Shown: positions 41,076 through 50,332, counted from the stretch's first letter. The stretch is 64,000 bases of DNA from Pseudomonadota bacterium (GCA_021848325.1 JAJZUU010000001.1:1-64000); one strand, 5' to 3'. A program made the numbers and translations. The notes: a model not told the origin generated them from the letters alone.

Positions 41076-41608
41076 GCAGACGCGGCTTCCTGAAACTCGG
41101 TGCCGCCCTGGCGTCGGCGGGGGCTGCGCCCCGCGCCGCTCTCGCCGCGGCCGCCGGGGGCTCGCCCGAACGGGCGTTGTCCTTCTACAACGTCAACACC
41201 GGTGAACGCCTGGATACCGCGTACTGGGCCGAAGACCGGTATCTGCCAGATGCCCTGGAACAGATCGACCATCTCTTGCGCGACCACAGAAACGATGCGG
41301 TCAGGCCGATCGACGTGCGCCTGCTCGATCTGCTGCACGCGGTCAAGACCGCGCTGAATGCCCCTGCGCCTCTTCACCTCATCTGCGGCTACCGCTCCCC
41401 CGCCACCAACGCCATGCTGGCCGCCCATAGCCGCGGGGTTGCCAAGCACAGCCTGCACATGACGGGGCAAGCGGCGGACATCCGCATCCCCGGCCACGAT
41501 CTCGCCGACCTGCGCAAAGCGGCCCTGGCATTGCGGGGTGGGGGCGTGGGATATTATCCCCGCTCCGACTTCGTCCACCTGGACGTAGGCCCGGTGCGTA
41601 CCTGGTAG
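41030..41608 (+). CDS. Tat-exported DUF882/M15-type murein peptidase
   Basis: A 192-residue protein with a twin-arginine signal (LSRRGFLKLGAALAS). The catalytic domain has the zinc ligands in KHSLHMTGQAADIRI and FVHLDVG, as in the M15/YcbK (MepK) group of endopeptidases. MepK cleaves the 3-3 cross-links made by L,D-transpeptidases, and this gene overlaps the L,D-transpeptidase gene by 46 bases. Confidence 0.9.
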   Translation: MGKPLPPLLDQRQSLSRRGFLKLGAALASAGAAPRAALAAAAGGSPERALSFYNVNTGERLDTAYWAEDRYLPDALEQIDHLLRDHRNDAVRPIDVRLLDLLHAVKTALNAPAPLHLICGYRSPATNAMLAAHSRGVAKHSLHMTGQAADIRIPGHDLADLRKAALALRGGGVGYYPRSDFVHLDVGPVRTW

Positions 41609-41752
41609 CGAGGCCCCCAGTCGGCGCAGACCGGCCGGGCCGCGCCGCCGTACAAACCGTTCCCCGCCCTGGCGAATCCCGGAAAATGGCCTATATTTAA
41701 GGCAAAGCAACCCGAGGGTTGCGCTTCGTGTGTTTTTTGGAAGGAGTGCATC

Positions 41753-42082
41753 ATGGCTAACGCAGAACAAATAGAACAAATGGAACAGGTGTCGAAGGAA
41801 AAGCTGGTGGAGGACTTCAAGGTGGTGGTGGCCGATGCCGAGGAACTGCTCAGGGCGACCGCCTCCCAGACCGGCGAAAAGGTGGTGGCGGCGCGCCAGC
41901 GCATTGAGGAGAGCTTGGGCGAAGCGCGGCGCAGGCTGGCGATCGTCCAGGCGGGGATCGTGGAGAAAAGCAAGCAGGCCGCCCGGGTGACGGACGAGTA
42001 TGTGCATGATCATCCCTGGCAGTCCATCGGGGTGTCCGCCGCCATCGGCTTCCTGGTGGGCCTGCTGGCGGGACGCCGCTAA
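41753..42082 (+). CDS. DUF883/YqjD-ElaB family protein
   Basis: A 109-residue membrane-anchored protein: long helix (residues about 1-85), then a C-terminal membrane segment with the family motif (DHPWQSIGVSAAIGFLVGLLAGRR, in pieces). E. coli YqjD binds ribosomes at the inner membrane in stationary phase. It heads the yqjD-yqjE-yqjK set. A small GC-rich hairpin (GCAACCC-GA-GGGTTGC, 41707-41722) precedes it. Confidence 0.88.
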   Translation: MANAEQIEQMEQVSKEKLVEDFKVVVADAEELLRATASQTGEKVVAARQRIEESLGEARRRLAIVQAGIVEKSKQAARVTDEYVHDHPWQSIGVSAAIGFLVGLLAGRR

Positions 42083-42091
42083 CGCCGTTTT

Positions 42092-42496
42092 ATGAACGAC
42101 GCGGCTTCCAACGCTTGCCAGGGCCGCTCCGGCGGCTTGTACGAGTCGGCGAAAACGTTGCTGTCGACCCTGCTGGGCATCCTGCACACCCGCGGCGAAC
42201 TCCTCGCGACAGAACTGGAGGAGGAGCGGGTGCGCCTCGAGCAACGGGTCCTGCTTGGTTTGGCAGGCCTGCTTTGCCTGGCTTTCGGGCTGCTGTTCCT
42301 GACCCTCTGGCTCGTCGTGGCCGCCGGGGAAAACCACCGCCTGGCCGCCCTGGGGGGGGCTGCCATCTTCTACCTGGTGCTGGGCGTGGGGGTGCTCTTG
42401 AGGCTGCGGCACGCGGTGCGTTCCAAACCGCGGCTGTTCGAGACCTCCCTGGCAGAACTGGCCAAAGACCGCAGCGGGCTGGCGTCCCGCTCATGA
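42092..42496 (+). CDS. YqjE-like holin-superfamily membrane protein
   Basis: A 134-residue protein with two hydrophobic helices (VLLGLAGLLCLAFGLLFLTLW and AALGGAAIFYLVLGVGVLL). It matches the YqjE/phage-holin-superfamily proteins that follow DUF883 genes. Nine bases separate it from the previous stop; function unknown, possibly envelope stress. Confidence 0.84.
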   Translation: MNDAASNACQGRSGGLYESAKTLLSTLLGILHTRGELLATELEEERVRLEQRVLLGLAGLLCLAFGLLFLTLWLVVAAGENHRLAALGGAAIFYLVLGVGVLLRLRHAVRSKPRLFETSLAELAKDRSGLASRS

Positions 42497-42780
42497 ACCG
42501 CCGGCTGCTGCAAATCCGTGCCCGCCGGGCGCGCCTTCTGGAACAAGCCGCCTCCCAGCGGCTGGTGCTCGCCCAGGCGTATCGGTGTTGGCGCACACCT
42601 CTGCGTTACGCCGACCTGGGCCTCTCCGTAGCCCGCGCCCTTGGACAAAAACCCCTGTGGCTCACCCTCTTCTCCGCCGGCTTGCTCGGCGCCAGGACCC
42701 GCGGGATGTGGAAGTGGGCCGCCCGCGCTTGGCCCCTCTGGACCGTTGTTCGGATCGCACGGAATTGGCGCGCGCGCTGA
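42493..42780 (+). CDS. YqjK-like protein
   Basis: A 95-residue basic protein whose start overlaps the yqjE stop (ATGA). The N-terminal RRLLQIRARRARLLEQAASQR helix and the following amphipathic region fit the YqjK family that completes the yqjD-E-K cluster. It lacks strong membrane helices. Function unknown. Confidence 0.78.
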   Translation: MNRRLLQIRARRARLLEQAASQRLVLAQAYRCWRTPLRYADLGLSVARALGQKPLWLTLFSAGLLGARTRGMWKWAARAWPLWTVVRIARNWRAR

Positions 42781-42881
42781 TTCCCCGGCCGCCGGAAGAT
42801 ACCGCTTATGTCCATGGAACCAGACCCAGGGGCGCCTGTCGAACCTTTCCGCGAGCGAACAAGACAAGATAAGGACACCCC

Positions 42882-43946
42882 ATGAGCGAGCTGTTTTCAC
42901 CGTTCAGGCTGCGGGAACTGGAGTTCAAGAACCGCATATTCCTGGCCCCCATGTGCCAATATTCGGCCCTCGACGGGTTTGCCGGTACCTGGCACCTGGT
43001 TCATCTGGGCGGCCGCGCCGTCGGCGGCGCGGGGCTGGTGATGGTGGAGGCCACCGGGGTCGCGCCGGAAGGACGCATCTCGCCGCAGGATCTCGGCATC
43101 TGGTCGACACAGCATGCCGCGGCCCTGGCCCCCATCGCCGCCTTCATCCGCGAGCAGGGCTGCGTAGCGGCGATCCAGCTCGCCCACGCGGGGCGAAAAG
43201 GGTCCGTCGACCTGCCTTGGCGCGGCGGTCGGCCGGTTGGGCCGGAACAAGGCGGGTGGCAGACGGTCGCGCCCAGCCCTGCGCCCTTCACGGCCAGTCA
43301 CCCGGTACCGCGGGAGCTGGGCGCCGGGGAACTGAGCGAAATCGTCGGCCGCTTCGCGGAGGCGGCGAGGCATGCCCTGGACGCGGGCTTCCAGGTGGCG
43401 GAGGTGCACATGGCCCACGGCTACCTGCTGCACCAGTTCCTGTCGCCCCTGAGCAACCGCCGGGGGGACGACTACGGAGGCACCCTGGAAAATCGCATGC
43501 GCCTGCCGTTGCAAGTGGCACAGGCGGTGCGCGACATGTGGCCGCCCCATCTGCCCTTGTTCGTGCGCATCTCCGCCACCGACTGGGTGGAGGGAGGGTG
43601 GGACCTGGCCCAGTCCGTCGAACTGGCGCGACGACTCAAGGAGATCGGGGTCGATCTGATCGATTGCTCCAGCGGCGGCCTCACGGCGGATGCCAAAATC
43701 CCGGACGGACCCGGCTTCCAGACCCCTTTCGCGACCGCCATCCGCCGGGAGGCCGGCATCGCCACCGGCGCGGTGGGGCTGATCACCGAGCCCGCCCAGG
43801 CCGAGCAGATCGTGGCCACGGCTTTGGCGGACGCGGTGTTCCTGGGCCGCGAGTTGCTGCGCGACCCTTACTGGCCGCTGCATGCCGCCCGCGCCCTCGG
43901 CGTGGACCTTCCCTGGCCCGCGCAATACCAGCGGGGCAAGCGCTGA
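42882..43946 (+). CDS. NADH:flavin oxidoreductase of the old yellow enzyme family (YqjM type)
   Basis: A 354-residue FMN-dependent TIM-barrel ene-reductase. The N-terminal APMCQYSA, the active-site segment [19 protein letters not shown] and the FMN-phosphate site [14 protein letters not shown] are conserved. It would reduce activated C=C bonds, but the physiological substrate is unknown. It lies alone between the yqjK gene and a methyltransferase. Confidence 0.93.
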   Translation: MSELFSPFRLRELEFKNRIFLAPMCQYSALDGFAGTWHLVHLGGRAVGGAGLVMVEATGVAPEGRISPQDLGIWSTQHAAALAPIAAFIREQGCVAAIQLAHAGRKGSVDLPWRGGRPVGPEQGGWQTVAPSPAPFTASHPVPRELGAGELSEIVGRFAEAARHALDAGFQVAEVHMAHGYLLHQFLSPLSNRRGDDYGGTLENRMRLPLQVAQAVRDMWPPHLPLFVRISATDWVEGGWDLAQSVELARRLKEIGVDLIDCSSGGLTADAKIPDGPGFQTPFATAIRREAGIATGAVGLITEPAQAEQIVATALADAVFLGRELLRDPYWPLHAARALGVDLPWPAQYQRGKR

Positions 43947-44091
43947 GCGGCCGATCGCCTCGGGATCCAATGCGGCCGGAACGCTGCCCGACCGGAGCTT
44001 GCGCAAGAAGCCCGTTGGGAGTTAAATTTTAGGATTTATGCTTGGCGCACCCGCCGGGTGCGCGGCAAAACCGAATAAGGATGACGAACAG

Positions 44092-44802
44092 ATGGACATG
44101 TACGGCCCCGGCAGCGATCAGGTCTGCGACGAGAGCGAAATCTACCAGGCCCTGTTGCCGCTGAATGGCGCAAAAATCCTGGAATTGGGCTGCGGCAAGG
44201 CGGAAAAGACCCGGGCGATCGCTCAGGCGGGTAAGGTAGCCTCGATTACTGCCTTGGAAGTGGACGCGGTGCAGCATGCCAAGAACCTTCAGATCACCGA
44301 TCTTCCCAACGTGCACTTCGGCGCGGGCGGGGCGCAGGACATCCCGGCGGCGGACAACAGCATCGACATCGTGCTGATGTTCAAGTCGCTGCATCATGTG
44401 CCGCTGGACAAGATGGACCGGGCGCTGGCGGAAATCCGGCGGGTATTGAAGCCGGGGGGTCTCGCTTATGTGTCCGAGCCGATTTTCGCCGGGGAGCTTA
44501 ACGACATCATCAGGCTGTTCCACGACGAGAAGGCGGTGCGCGAGGCGGCCTTCGCCGCGATACGCCGGGCCGTGGAGTCCGGCCTGATGGAACCGGTGAC
44601 CCAGAAGTTCTTCAGCACCCCCGTCGCCTTCCAGGACTTCGCCCAGTTCGAGCAGCAGATCCTGCGGGTAACCCACACCGATCACCAACTCTCCCCCGAG
44701 TTGTTCGAGCAGGTGCGCGCGGCGTTCATGCAGCACATGACGCCGCAGGGCGCGCGTTTTGCCACACCGATACGCGTTGACCTGTTGCGCAAACCCGCTT
44801 GA
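44092..44802 (+). CDS. Class I SAM-dependent methyltransferase
   Basis: A 236-residue enzyme with motif I ILELGCGKAEKT, the acidic ribose contact (TALEVDAVQ) and the motif IV-like DIVLMFKSLHHVPLD. The ATG at 44092 follows AAGGA, while the longer frame from 44038 is less likely. The substrate is unknown. The LHHVPL region resembles the UbiE/Methyltransf_11 group. Confidence 0.84.
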   Translation: MDMYGPGSDQVCDESEIYQALLPLNGAKILELGCGKAEKTRAIAQAGKVASITALEVDAVQHAKNLQITDLPNVHFGAGGAQDIPAADNSIDIVLMFKSLHHVPLDKMDRALAEIRRVLKPGGLAYVSEPIFAGELNDIIRLFHDEKAVREAAFAAIRRAVESGLMEPVTQKFFSTPVAFQDFAQFEQQILRVTHTDHQLSPELFEQVRAAFMQHMTPQGARFATPIRVDLLRKPA

Positions 44803-44901
44803 ACCGCCTACGCGCACTGCCCCGCCTATGGGCCGGAGGGCTCGGAGGTAAGGCGCTTCAAGGCCCAGATCATGTATCCCCCCACCTCTGCCCGTCCCCT
44901 C

Positions 44902-45204
44902 ATGTGCCCCCGCTGTGGTGGTCCCGTGGAACGCGTGCGTCGCCGCCCGATCGACCGTTGCCGAAACGTCGAATGCCGCTGGGAGCGGTACCCTGCGCGG
45001 GGTAAAATAGTCTGTCGACTTCGGAGTCGCCTGGGGCGCGGTGCGCCGCAATCCACATGCCGAGACGGGGCCAGAGGGACCCGACGCCATACCGGGGGCA
45101 AGCCCGGAAATTGCGGGAGTACACGATATAACATACTGTTTATGCGTGTGTTTATTATCGCTCAAATTTCGGGCAAGATGAAAAAAGCATATCTCTTACA
45201 ATGA
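44902..45204 (+). CDS. Possible zinc-ribbon small protein, uncertain
   Basis: The first 33 residues (MCPRCGGPVERVRRRPID, then RCRNVECRWERYP) look like a zinc ribbon with two CxxC-type pairs. The frame then runs 67 further codons without recognisable features, so the real protein may be short or truncated. The region is otherwise non-coding. No ribosome site of note. Confidence 0.3.
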   Translation: MCPRCGGPVERVRRRPIDRCRNVECRWERYPARGKIVCRLRSRLGRGAPQSTCRDGARGTRRHTGGKPGNCGSTRYNILFMRVFIIAQISGKMKKAYLLQ

Positions 45205-45225
45205 GGTTACAGTCTTTTTAAAACC

Positions 45226-45307
45226 TTATTCACAAACTTATCCACAGCTTTTGTGGAACGTTGAAGAAAAACCAGTCCGCTGTTGAGGTTATTGAGGATT
45301 GTTGAGG
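45226..45307 (+). promoter_or_regulatory. Two perfect DnaA boxes and three TTGAGG repeats
   Basis: TTATTCACA (45226-45234) and TTATCCACA (45238-45246), both perfect DnaA boxes of the TTATNCACA type, lie in direct orientation next to an AT-rich tract (about 45120-45225). TTGAGG occurs three times at 45283, 45292 and 45302, spaced 9 and 10 bp, roughly one helical turn. CCACA-GCTTT-TGTGG overlaps the second box. This resembles an origin, a DnaA-titration site or a replicon remnant, but no dnaA, dnaN or rep gene is near, so its role is unsettled. Confidence 0.45.
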
Positions 45308-45520
45308 GAAACATGAGCAGACTCCGCTAAGTTGATCCGTTACGCCCCGGATCAGGAACAGGAGGCGCCCGTCCCGCCGGCCAGACATGGCGGCTTGACC
45401 GCCGTTTTCTCGCGCACGGCGCTTGTGGCGCGTTGTCGCAAGGGGTGGGAACGCAACGCTACTGTTGCCACGCCGCACCCTGGGCGCTATTTAAGGCGGC
45501 CCTTGAATTCCTTGGTGTCT

Positions 45521-45589
45521 TCATTTCCGCGAAGGCGGGAATCTGGCCGGTTTTACCGGGCTCCCGCCTTCGCGGGAGCGACGGAATGA
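45521..45589. repeat. REP-like palindromic repeat
   Basis: Two near-complementary arms (CCGCGAAGGCGGGA at 45527-45540 and TCCCGCCTTCGCGGGA at about 45561-45576) flank ATCTGGCCGGTTTTACCGG. Similar GCGAAGGCGGGAAT palindromes are scattered in many beta- and gammaproteobacteria. It lies between the DnaA-box block and the IS200/IS605-like palindromes. Confidence 0.7.
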
Positions 45590-45610
45590 TGGGGCCGGGT
45601 TACTGAACTA

Positions 45611-45781
45611 CCACCTGCTAAAGCAGGTGGGTTAGCGCAGCTAGGCGCAGAGGACTAAAGTCCTCTTGCTCGCGCCCAGCTAAACGCGCAACACCAGCAA
45701 GGTGGAACGAGCTTCGGTTTGTTCCACGCTTGCTGAATTTGCAAGGCTAAAGCTGACCGGCTAAAGCCGGTGGTTTAAACC
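45611..45781. mobile_element. Cluster of palindromes with TAAA loops, IS200/IS605-like remnant or PATE
   Basis: CCACCTGC-TAAA-GCAGGTGG (45611-45630), GAGGAC-TAAA-GTCCTC (45650-45665) and ACCGGC-TAAA-GCCGGT (45756-45771) share the same loop. A longer imperfect hairpin (CAGCAAG...GGAAC / GTTCC...CTTGCTG) spans 45695-45735, and GGTTTAAACC closes the block at 45772-45781. Such end hairpins are typical of IS200/IS605 and TnpB elements, but no transposase or TnpB frame is present. The block is therefore a non-autonomous or decayed element. Confidence 0.55.
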
Positions 45782-45903
45782 TTGCGATGGACAATTAATA
45801 ACATGGTGGATCCGCCGCCGTTGCGCCGTTCCCGGGTAGCCATTCCCGGCATGGCGAGAGCAGGGGATCGGGACACCACTTCGGCAACGGGAGATACACG
45901 AGT

Positions 45904-46569
45904 ATGCCATTTTCGCCGCTGCGATTGCTGCTGGCTGTCGCCGCATTCGTATTTCTGGTCACATTTGTCCAAATCGGCGTACTCACTATCGCTTTCGACA
46001 AGCTTGGGCTTTCGCCGCACTCCGCCTATTTGCTGTTTCTGACCACCCTGGTCGGGAGCATGATCAACGTGCCGCTGTTCAGCGTCAAGGCGGAGGGCCC
46101 GCCCCCGGACGTGCAACTGCCCCGGGCCTTCCGCGACCTGCTGCGCATCCGGCGGCCCCCTTTCACCGGCAGGACCATCATTGCGGTGAACGTGGGAGGT
46201 TGCGTGACGCCGCTGGCCTTCTCCATTTACCTGCTGGCGCACCATCCGCTGAGCCTGTTCCAGGCGGCCGCGGCGACCGCGGTGGTCGCCGGCGTCAGCT
46301 ATGCCTTCAGCCGGCCGGTACCCGGTGTGGGGATCGGCATACCCCTATTCGTCCCGCCCGTAATCGCGGCGCTGGTTGCCGTGGCGCTCAGCCCGGAGCA
46401 GAGCGCCCCGCTTGCCTACATCGGGGGCTCCCTGGGCGTATTGGTCGGCGCCGATCTGCTGCGCCTCAAGGACATCCGGAGGATGGGGACGCCGATCGCG
46501 TCCATCGGCGGGGCCGGCACTTTCGACGGCATCTTCATCACCGGCATCGTCGCGGTCCTGCTGGCCTGA
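45904..46569 (+). CDS. DUF1614 family integral membrane protein
   Basis: A 221-residue protein of about six helices, including LLLAVAAFVFLVTFVQIGVL and the C-terminal IGGAGTFDGIFITGIVAVLL. The conserved VPPVIAALVAVALSPE segment and GGAGTFDGIF ending match DUF1614. Function unknown. GGAG ribosome site. It converges on fapA. Confidence 0.85.
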   Translation: MPFSPLRLLLAVAAFVFLVTFVQIGVLTIAFDKLGLSPHSAYLLFLTTLVGSMINVPLFSVKAEGPPPDVQLPRAFRDLLRIRRPPFTGRTIIAVNVGGCVTPLAFSIYLLAHHPLSLFQAAAATAVVAGVSYAFSRPVPGVGIGIPLFVPPVIAALVAVALSPEQSAPLAYIGGSLGVLVGADLLRLKDIRRMGTPIASIGGAGTFDGIFITGIVAVLLA

Positions 46570-46626
46570 GAGACGATTCGGCTGTTCCGGTTCGATGGTG
46601 CATGCCCGACCGGCGAAGCTCGGCTG

Positions 46627-48264
46627 CTACGTGCCGGTGAAAAAAATCTCGCCGTCCTTGAGCCAGCAGGTCCCGCCGGCGCGCTCGTCCGCCACCCGCC
46701 AGATCCTGTTCCCGATCCGGATCTCGACGCCGCTGTGGATGGCGCCTTCCACCACCACTTTGGCGTCCTCGGCGAACTTCATCCGTCCCAGCAGGTCCTG
46801 CTGAGTCTCGCTCAGCCGGATGATATCGGTCAGCAACTTCTCCAGAGTGCGCTCCGCCTTTTCCAGCAGCCCTCCCCTGTTCTTGTCGGGATTTTCCTTG
46901 AGGTAGGCGATCACCTTGTAGAGATTTTCCTGCTCCTTCTTCTTGTTGTGCAACTCCAGTCTGGCCTCCTCCAACTGCTCCTGCAGGTAGGGGTTGTGGC
47001 CCACGTGTATCACCGTCGCGACGCCGCCGGCGGAACCGATGACCAAGGCCTTGACCAGGGCGGTGGCACGCGTGGTGCCGCCCAGGATGTGTCCTTTTTT
47101 CGAGCCCTTCTTGCCGATCATCACCTCGTTCAATGCGGTCAGGTCGCTGTGGCTCGCATGGTCTTCCAAGAGGATGCTGTTTCCCGCCCGAACCTCGGCG
47201 TTTTCGATGAACCGCGCGCTTACGGAGCCCTTGCTGCGAATGCTCGCCGTGGCCCCATGCGCACCGTGGGGCGCGTTTCCGGATGCGATATGCCCGATGA
47301 TCCCGCCCTTGACCACTACGTCGCCACCGGCTTCGATCTCCGCCGCTTCCACCATGCCTCCGACGATCACGTCACCGGTGGCGCTGATCTTCATGCTCTC
47401 TTTCACGTCGCCGTGGACGTTAACCGTCCCCTCGAAATTCAGGTTGCCGCTGGCCAGGTCCACACTGGCCAGGGTAATGGCGGGCTCGACCGTCACGCCA
47501 TGGGTAACCAGCACCGGCTGGCCGGTGATCGCCGCAAGCAGTACGTTTGCGTCGCCGGGGTCGGACTTGGCACCCTGCAGCCCGGGGGCAAACTTGTGGT
47601 CTTGCACGACAGGGGGCGGGACCGCCTCCCCCAGAACGTTTTCCCCGCTCTTTCCCGGGACGGCCGGAACGCGGCGCATGAGCGGCTGATCCGGATGAAC
47701 GATGTTGATCTGCCCCAGGTCGCGGTAATCGGCGACGCCATGCTCGTCCACGTGGGGGCGCCGTTCTTTCATCTCGGGCAGGAGGCTTTCGAAACGGGCG
47801 TCGCTGCCGGGCACCGGCTCGCGCCCCCGGGCAATGATCTTGTCCTGTGCGGCCCCGGCCGCCAGCGCGGCATCGATCTCCCGTCCCAGGACCCCGCTGG
47901 AGATGGCCTTCTCTTGCAGCAGGCGTTCCGCTTGTTCCCGGTCCACCGGTTTGCCGCCGTAGGGCGGGACCAGGGACAGCCAGGCGGTCATCTTGTCGGC
48001 AGCCAGCGTGATGCTGCACTCCCCGTCCCGGCGCTCGCCGATATCCACCGCCGTGGGTTCCGTCCCGCCGCGGCACTGCTTAACCAAGTCCGAGACCGCG
48101 CCTTCCCGGATAAACCAGTCGGAGTAGCCCTGCTCCGCAAGCGCCTCCATAACCGTCGAAACCTGCAACGGCGCGCCTTCCGCGCATGGCTCCGCCACGG
48201 CCTGCAGCTTGACTTCGTCTACCCGGAACTGTACGTGCCAGCCCGGCGGTCGCTCCTCGCCCAT
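46627..48264 (-). CDS. FapA/DUF342 polymerising-repeat protein
   Basis: A 545-residue protein of the DUF342 family. The N-terminal half has the LSLVPPYGGKPVD and ITGQPVL motifs. Residues about 270-400 are a right-handed parallel beta-helix with many GDV turns (NFEGTVNVHGDVKESMKISA, GDVIVGGMVEAAEIEAGGDV). A coiled coil follows (about 420-500). Called flagellar assembly protein A in some genomes, but no flagellar gene is near. In Vibrio, FapA homologues affect flagellar assembly; here its role is unknown. Confidence 0.83.
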   Translation of the reverse strand: MGEERPPGWHVQFRVDEVKLQAVAEPCAEGAPLQVSTVMEALAEQGYSDWFIREGAVSDLVKQCRGGTEPTAVDIGERRDGECSITLAADKMTAWLSLVPPYGGKPVDREQAERLLQEKAISSGVLGREIDAALAAGAAQDKIIARGREPVPGSDARFESLLPEMKERRPHVDEHGVADYRDLGQINIVHPDQPLMRRVPAVPGKSGENVLGEAVPPPVVQDHKFAPGLQGAKSDPGDANVLLAAITGQPVLVTHGVTVEPAITLASVDLASGNLNFEGTVNVHGDVKESMKISATGDVIVGGMVEAAEIEAGGDVVVKGGIIGHIASGNAPHGAHGATASIRSKGSVSARFIENAEVRAGNSILLEDHASHSDLTALNEVMIGKKGSKKGHILGGTTRATALVKALVIGSAGGVATVIHVGHNPYLQEQLEEARLELHNKKKEQENLYKVIAYLKENPDKNRGGLLEKAERTLEKLLTDIIRLSETQQDLLGRMKFAEDAKVVVEGAIHSGVEIRIGNRIWRVADERAGGTCWLKDGEIFFTGT

Positions 48265-48428
48265 GGTGGTTTCCGCGGATGCCTTGTGCTCGATTAAAAG
48301 GACGGCTTATACTCGAACTGGACTTATTGTGTTTCAACGCATTAGCCATTGCAACCGAAAAGCGCAGCCGGGGTCGCCGAATCGCCCCTCGGTCGCTTTG
48401 GATAACGCACGATCCTGTGGTTACCTCC

Positions 48429-50255
48429 ATGCGCGTCCATCATACCGGCCCCCCTCCCAGCAACCGCAAGGACTGGAAGACCATCCGCACACTGCTGCCC
48501 TATCTGTGGGAGTTCAAAGGCAGGGTGATCGCGGCGCTGATCCTGCTGGTGGGGGCCAAGCTGGCCAACGTGGCCATCCCGCTCGTGCTGAAGCACATCG
48601 TCGATTCCCTGAACCGGCAGCCGCCGCTCCTGGTGCTGCCCGTGGCCCTGCTGATCGGCTACGGGGTGCTGCGCCTGGCCAGCACTTCCTTTGGCGAACT
48701 GCGGGACGCGGTGTTCGCCAAGGTCACCCAGCGCGCCATCCGGCGCGTCGCCCTCCAGGTATTCCGCCACCTGCACTCCCTGGCGCTGCGTTTCCATCTG
48801 GAGCGCCAGACCGGCGGCGTGTCGCGGGACATCGAGCGCGGCACCCGGGGCATCAGTTTCCTGCTCAATTTCATGCTGTTCAACATCCTGCCCACCCTGG
48901 TGGAAATCGGGCTGGTGGCGGCAATCCTGCTCGCCAAGTACGACATCTGGTTTTCCGTGATCATCTTCGCCACCCTGGTGGTTTACGTCGCCTTCACTCT
49001 GGTGATCACCGAATGGCGCATGATCTTCCGCCGCACCATGAACCAGATGGACTCCCAGGCCAATACCCGCGCCATCGACAGTCTTATCAACTACGAAACG
49101 GTGAAATATTTCGGAAACGAGGAATACGAGTCGCGTCGCTACGACGAGAACCTGCAAGGCTGGGAGCAGGCGGCGGTACGCAACCAGACCTCGCTCGCGG
49201 CGCTGAACGCCGGACAGAGCACCATCATCGCGATCGGAGTGACCCTGCTCATGCTCCTTGCCGCCCAGGGGGTGGTGAAGGGGACCATGACCATCGGCGA
49301 TCTGGTGCTGGTCAACGCCTATCTGCTGCAGCTTTACACGCCGCTCCATTTCCTGGGTTTCGTGTACCGGGAGATCAGGCACTCCCTGGCGGATATGGAG
49401 CGCATGTTCAGCCTGCTGGAGCAGCACACCGAGATCGCAGACCGGCCCGGGGCGCCGGACCTGACGGTGCGGCACGGCGCGGTGCGCTTCGAGCATGTGG
49501 ATTTCGGCTACGATGCGAACCGCCAGATCCTGTTCGACGTGAGCTTCGATATCCCCGCCGGGCACACGGTGGCGGTGGTGGGGACGAGCGGGGCCGGCAA
49601 GTCCACCCTGTCGCGTCTGCTGTTCCGCTTCTACGACGTGGCCGGCGGGCGCATCACCATCGACGGCCAGGACATCCGGGACGTCGCCCAGAAGAGCCTG
49701 CGCGCGGTGATCGGCATCGTGCCGCAGGACACGGTGCTGTTCAACGACACCATCTACTACAACATCGCCTACGGACGCCCGGGGGCCGCCCGCGACGAAA
49801 TCATCCAGGCCGCGCGGCACGCCCATATCCATGCGTTCATCGAATCCCTGCCGGACAAGTACGACACGCTGGTGGGCGAACGCGGGCTGAAGCTCTCCGG
49901 CGGCGAGAAGCAGCGGGTGGCGATTGCCCGCACCATCCTCAAGGACCCGCCCATCCTGATGTTCGACGAGGCCACCTCCGCCCTGGACTCCAAGTCGGAA
50001 AAGGCCATCCAGGAAGAACTCAGGCACATCGCTCAAAATCGCACCACCTTGGTAATCGCTCACCGTCTTTCCACCATCGTCGACGCCGACGAGATCCTGG
50101 TGATGGAAGGCGGCCGGATTGTCGAAAGAGGGTCACACCGGGAACTGCTGGCCCTAAACGCCGCCTACGCCAACATGTGGGCGCTGCAACAGCGCGAAGA
50201 GGCGGAGCGGGGAGTATCCGCAGAACCGCTGCAGGCGCTCGGCGCAAGCGCCTGA
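48429..50255 (+). CDS. Atm1/HMT1-type ABC exporter (half-transporter)
   Basis: A 608-residue transporter with an N-terminal six-helix membrane domain (residues about 30-330) and a nucleotide-binding domain. Walker A GTSGAGKST, signature LSGGEKQR, Walker B ILMFDEATS and the H-loop IAHRLS are intact. The intracellular loop NYETVKYFGNEEYE is characteristic of the Atm1 (glutathione persulfide / heavy metal) class. The ATG at 48429 lacks a strong ribosome site. It is divergent from fapA across 164 bp. Confidence 0.92.
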   Translation: MRVHHTGPPPSNRKDWKTIRTLLPYLWEFKGRVIAALILLVGAKLANVAIPLVLKHIVDSLNRQPPLLVLPVALLIGYGVLRLASTSFGELRDAVFAKVTQRAIRRVALQVFRHLHSLALRFHLERQTGGVSRDIERGTRGISFLLNFMLFNILPTLVEIGLVAAILLAKYDIWFSVIIFATLVVYVAFTLVITEWRMIFRRTMNQMDSQANTRAIDSLINYETVKYFGNEEYESRRYDENLQGWEQAAVRNQTSLAALNAGQSTIIAIGVTLLMLLAAQGVVKGTMTIGDLVLVNAYLLQLYTPLHFLGFVYREIRHSLADMERMFSLLEQHTEIADRPGAPDLTVRHGAVRFEHVDFGYDANRQILFDVSFDIPAGHTVAVVGTSGAGKSTLSRLLFRFYDVAGGRITIDGQDIRDVAQKSLRAVIGIVPQDTVLFNDTIYYNIAYGRPGAARDEIIQAARHAHIHAFIESLPDKYDTLVGERGLKLSGGEKQRVAIARTILKDPPILMFDEATSALDSKSEKAIQEELRHIAQNRTTLVIAHRLSTIVDADEILVMEGGRIVERGSHRELLALNAAYANMWALQQREEAERGVSAEPLQALGASA

Positions 50256-50332
50256 ACCCCACTCCGAGGTGTTCCCGGGGCCGCGCGCCCCCTCTGCCGC
50301 GACCCCGCGCCACGCCTATATCACAGAAAATA

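Noticed and set aside
45226-45246. Calling this the chromosomal origin outright
   Set aside because: Two DnaA boxes and an AT-rich tract are suggestive, but there is no dnaA, dnaN, rnpA or parAB nearby and skew cannot be judged from this window.
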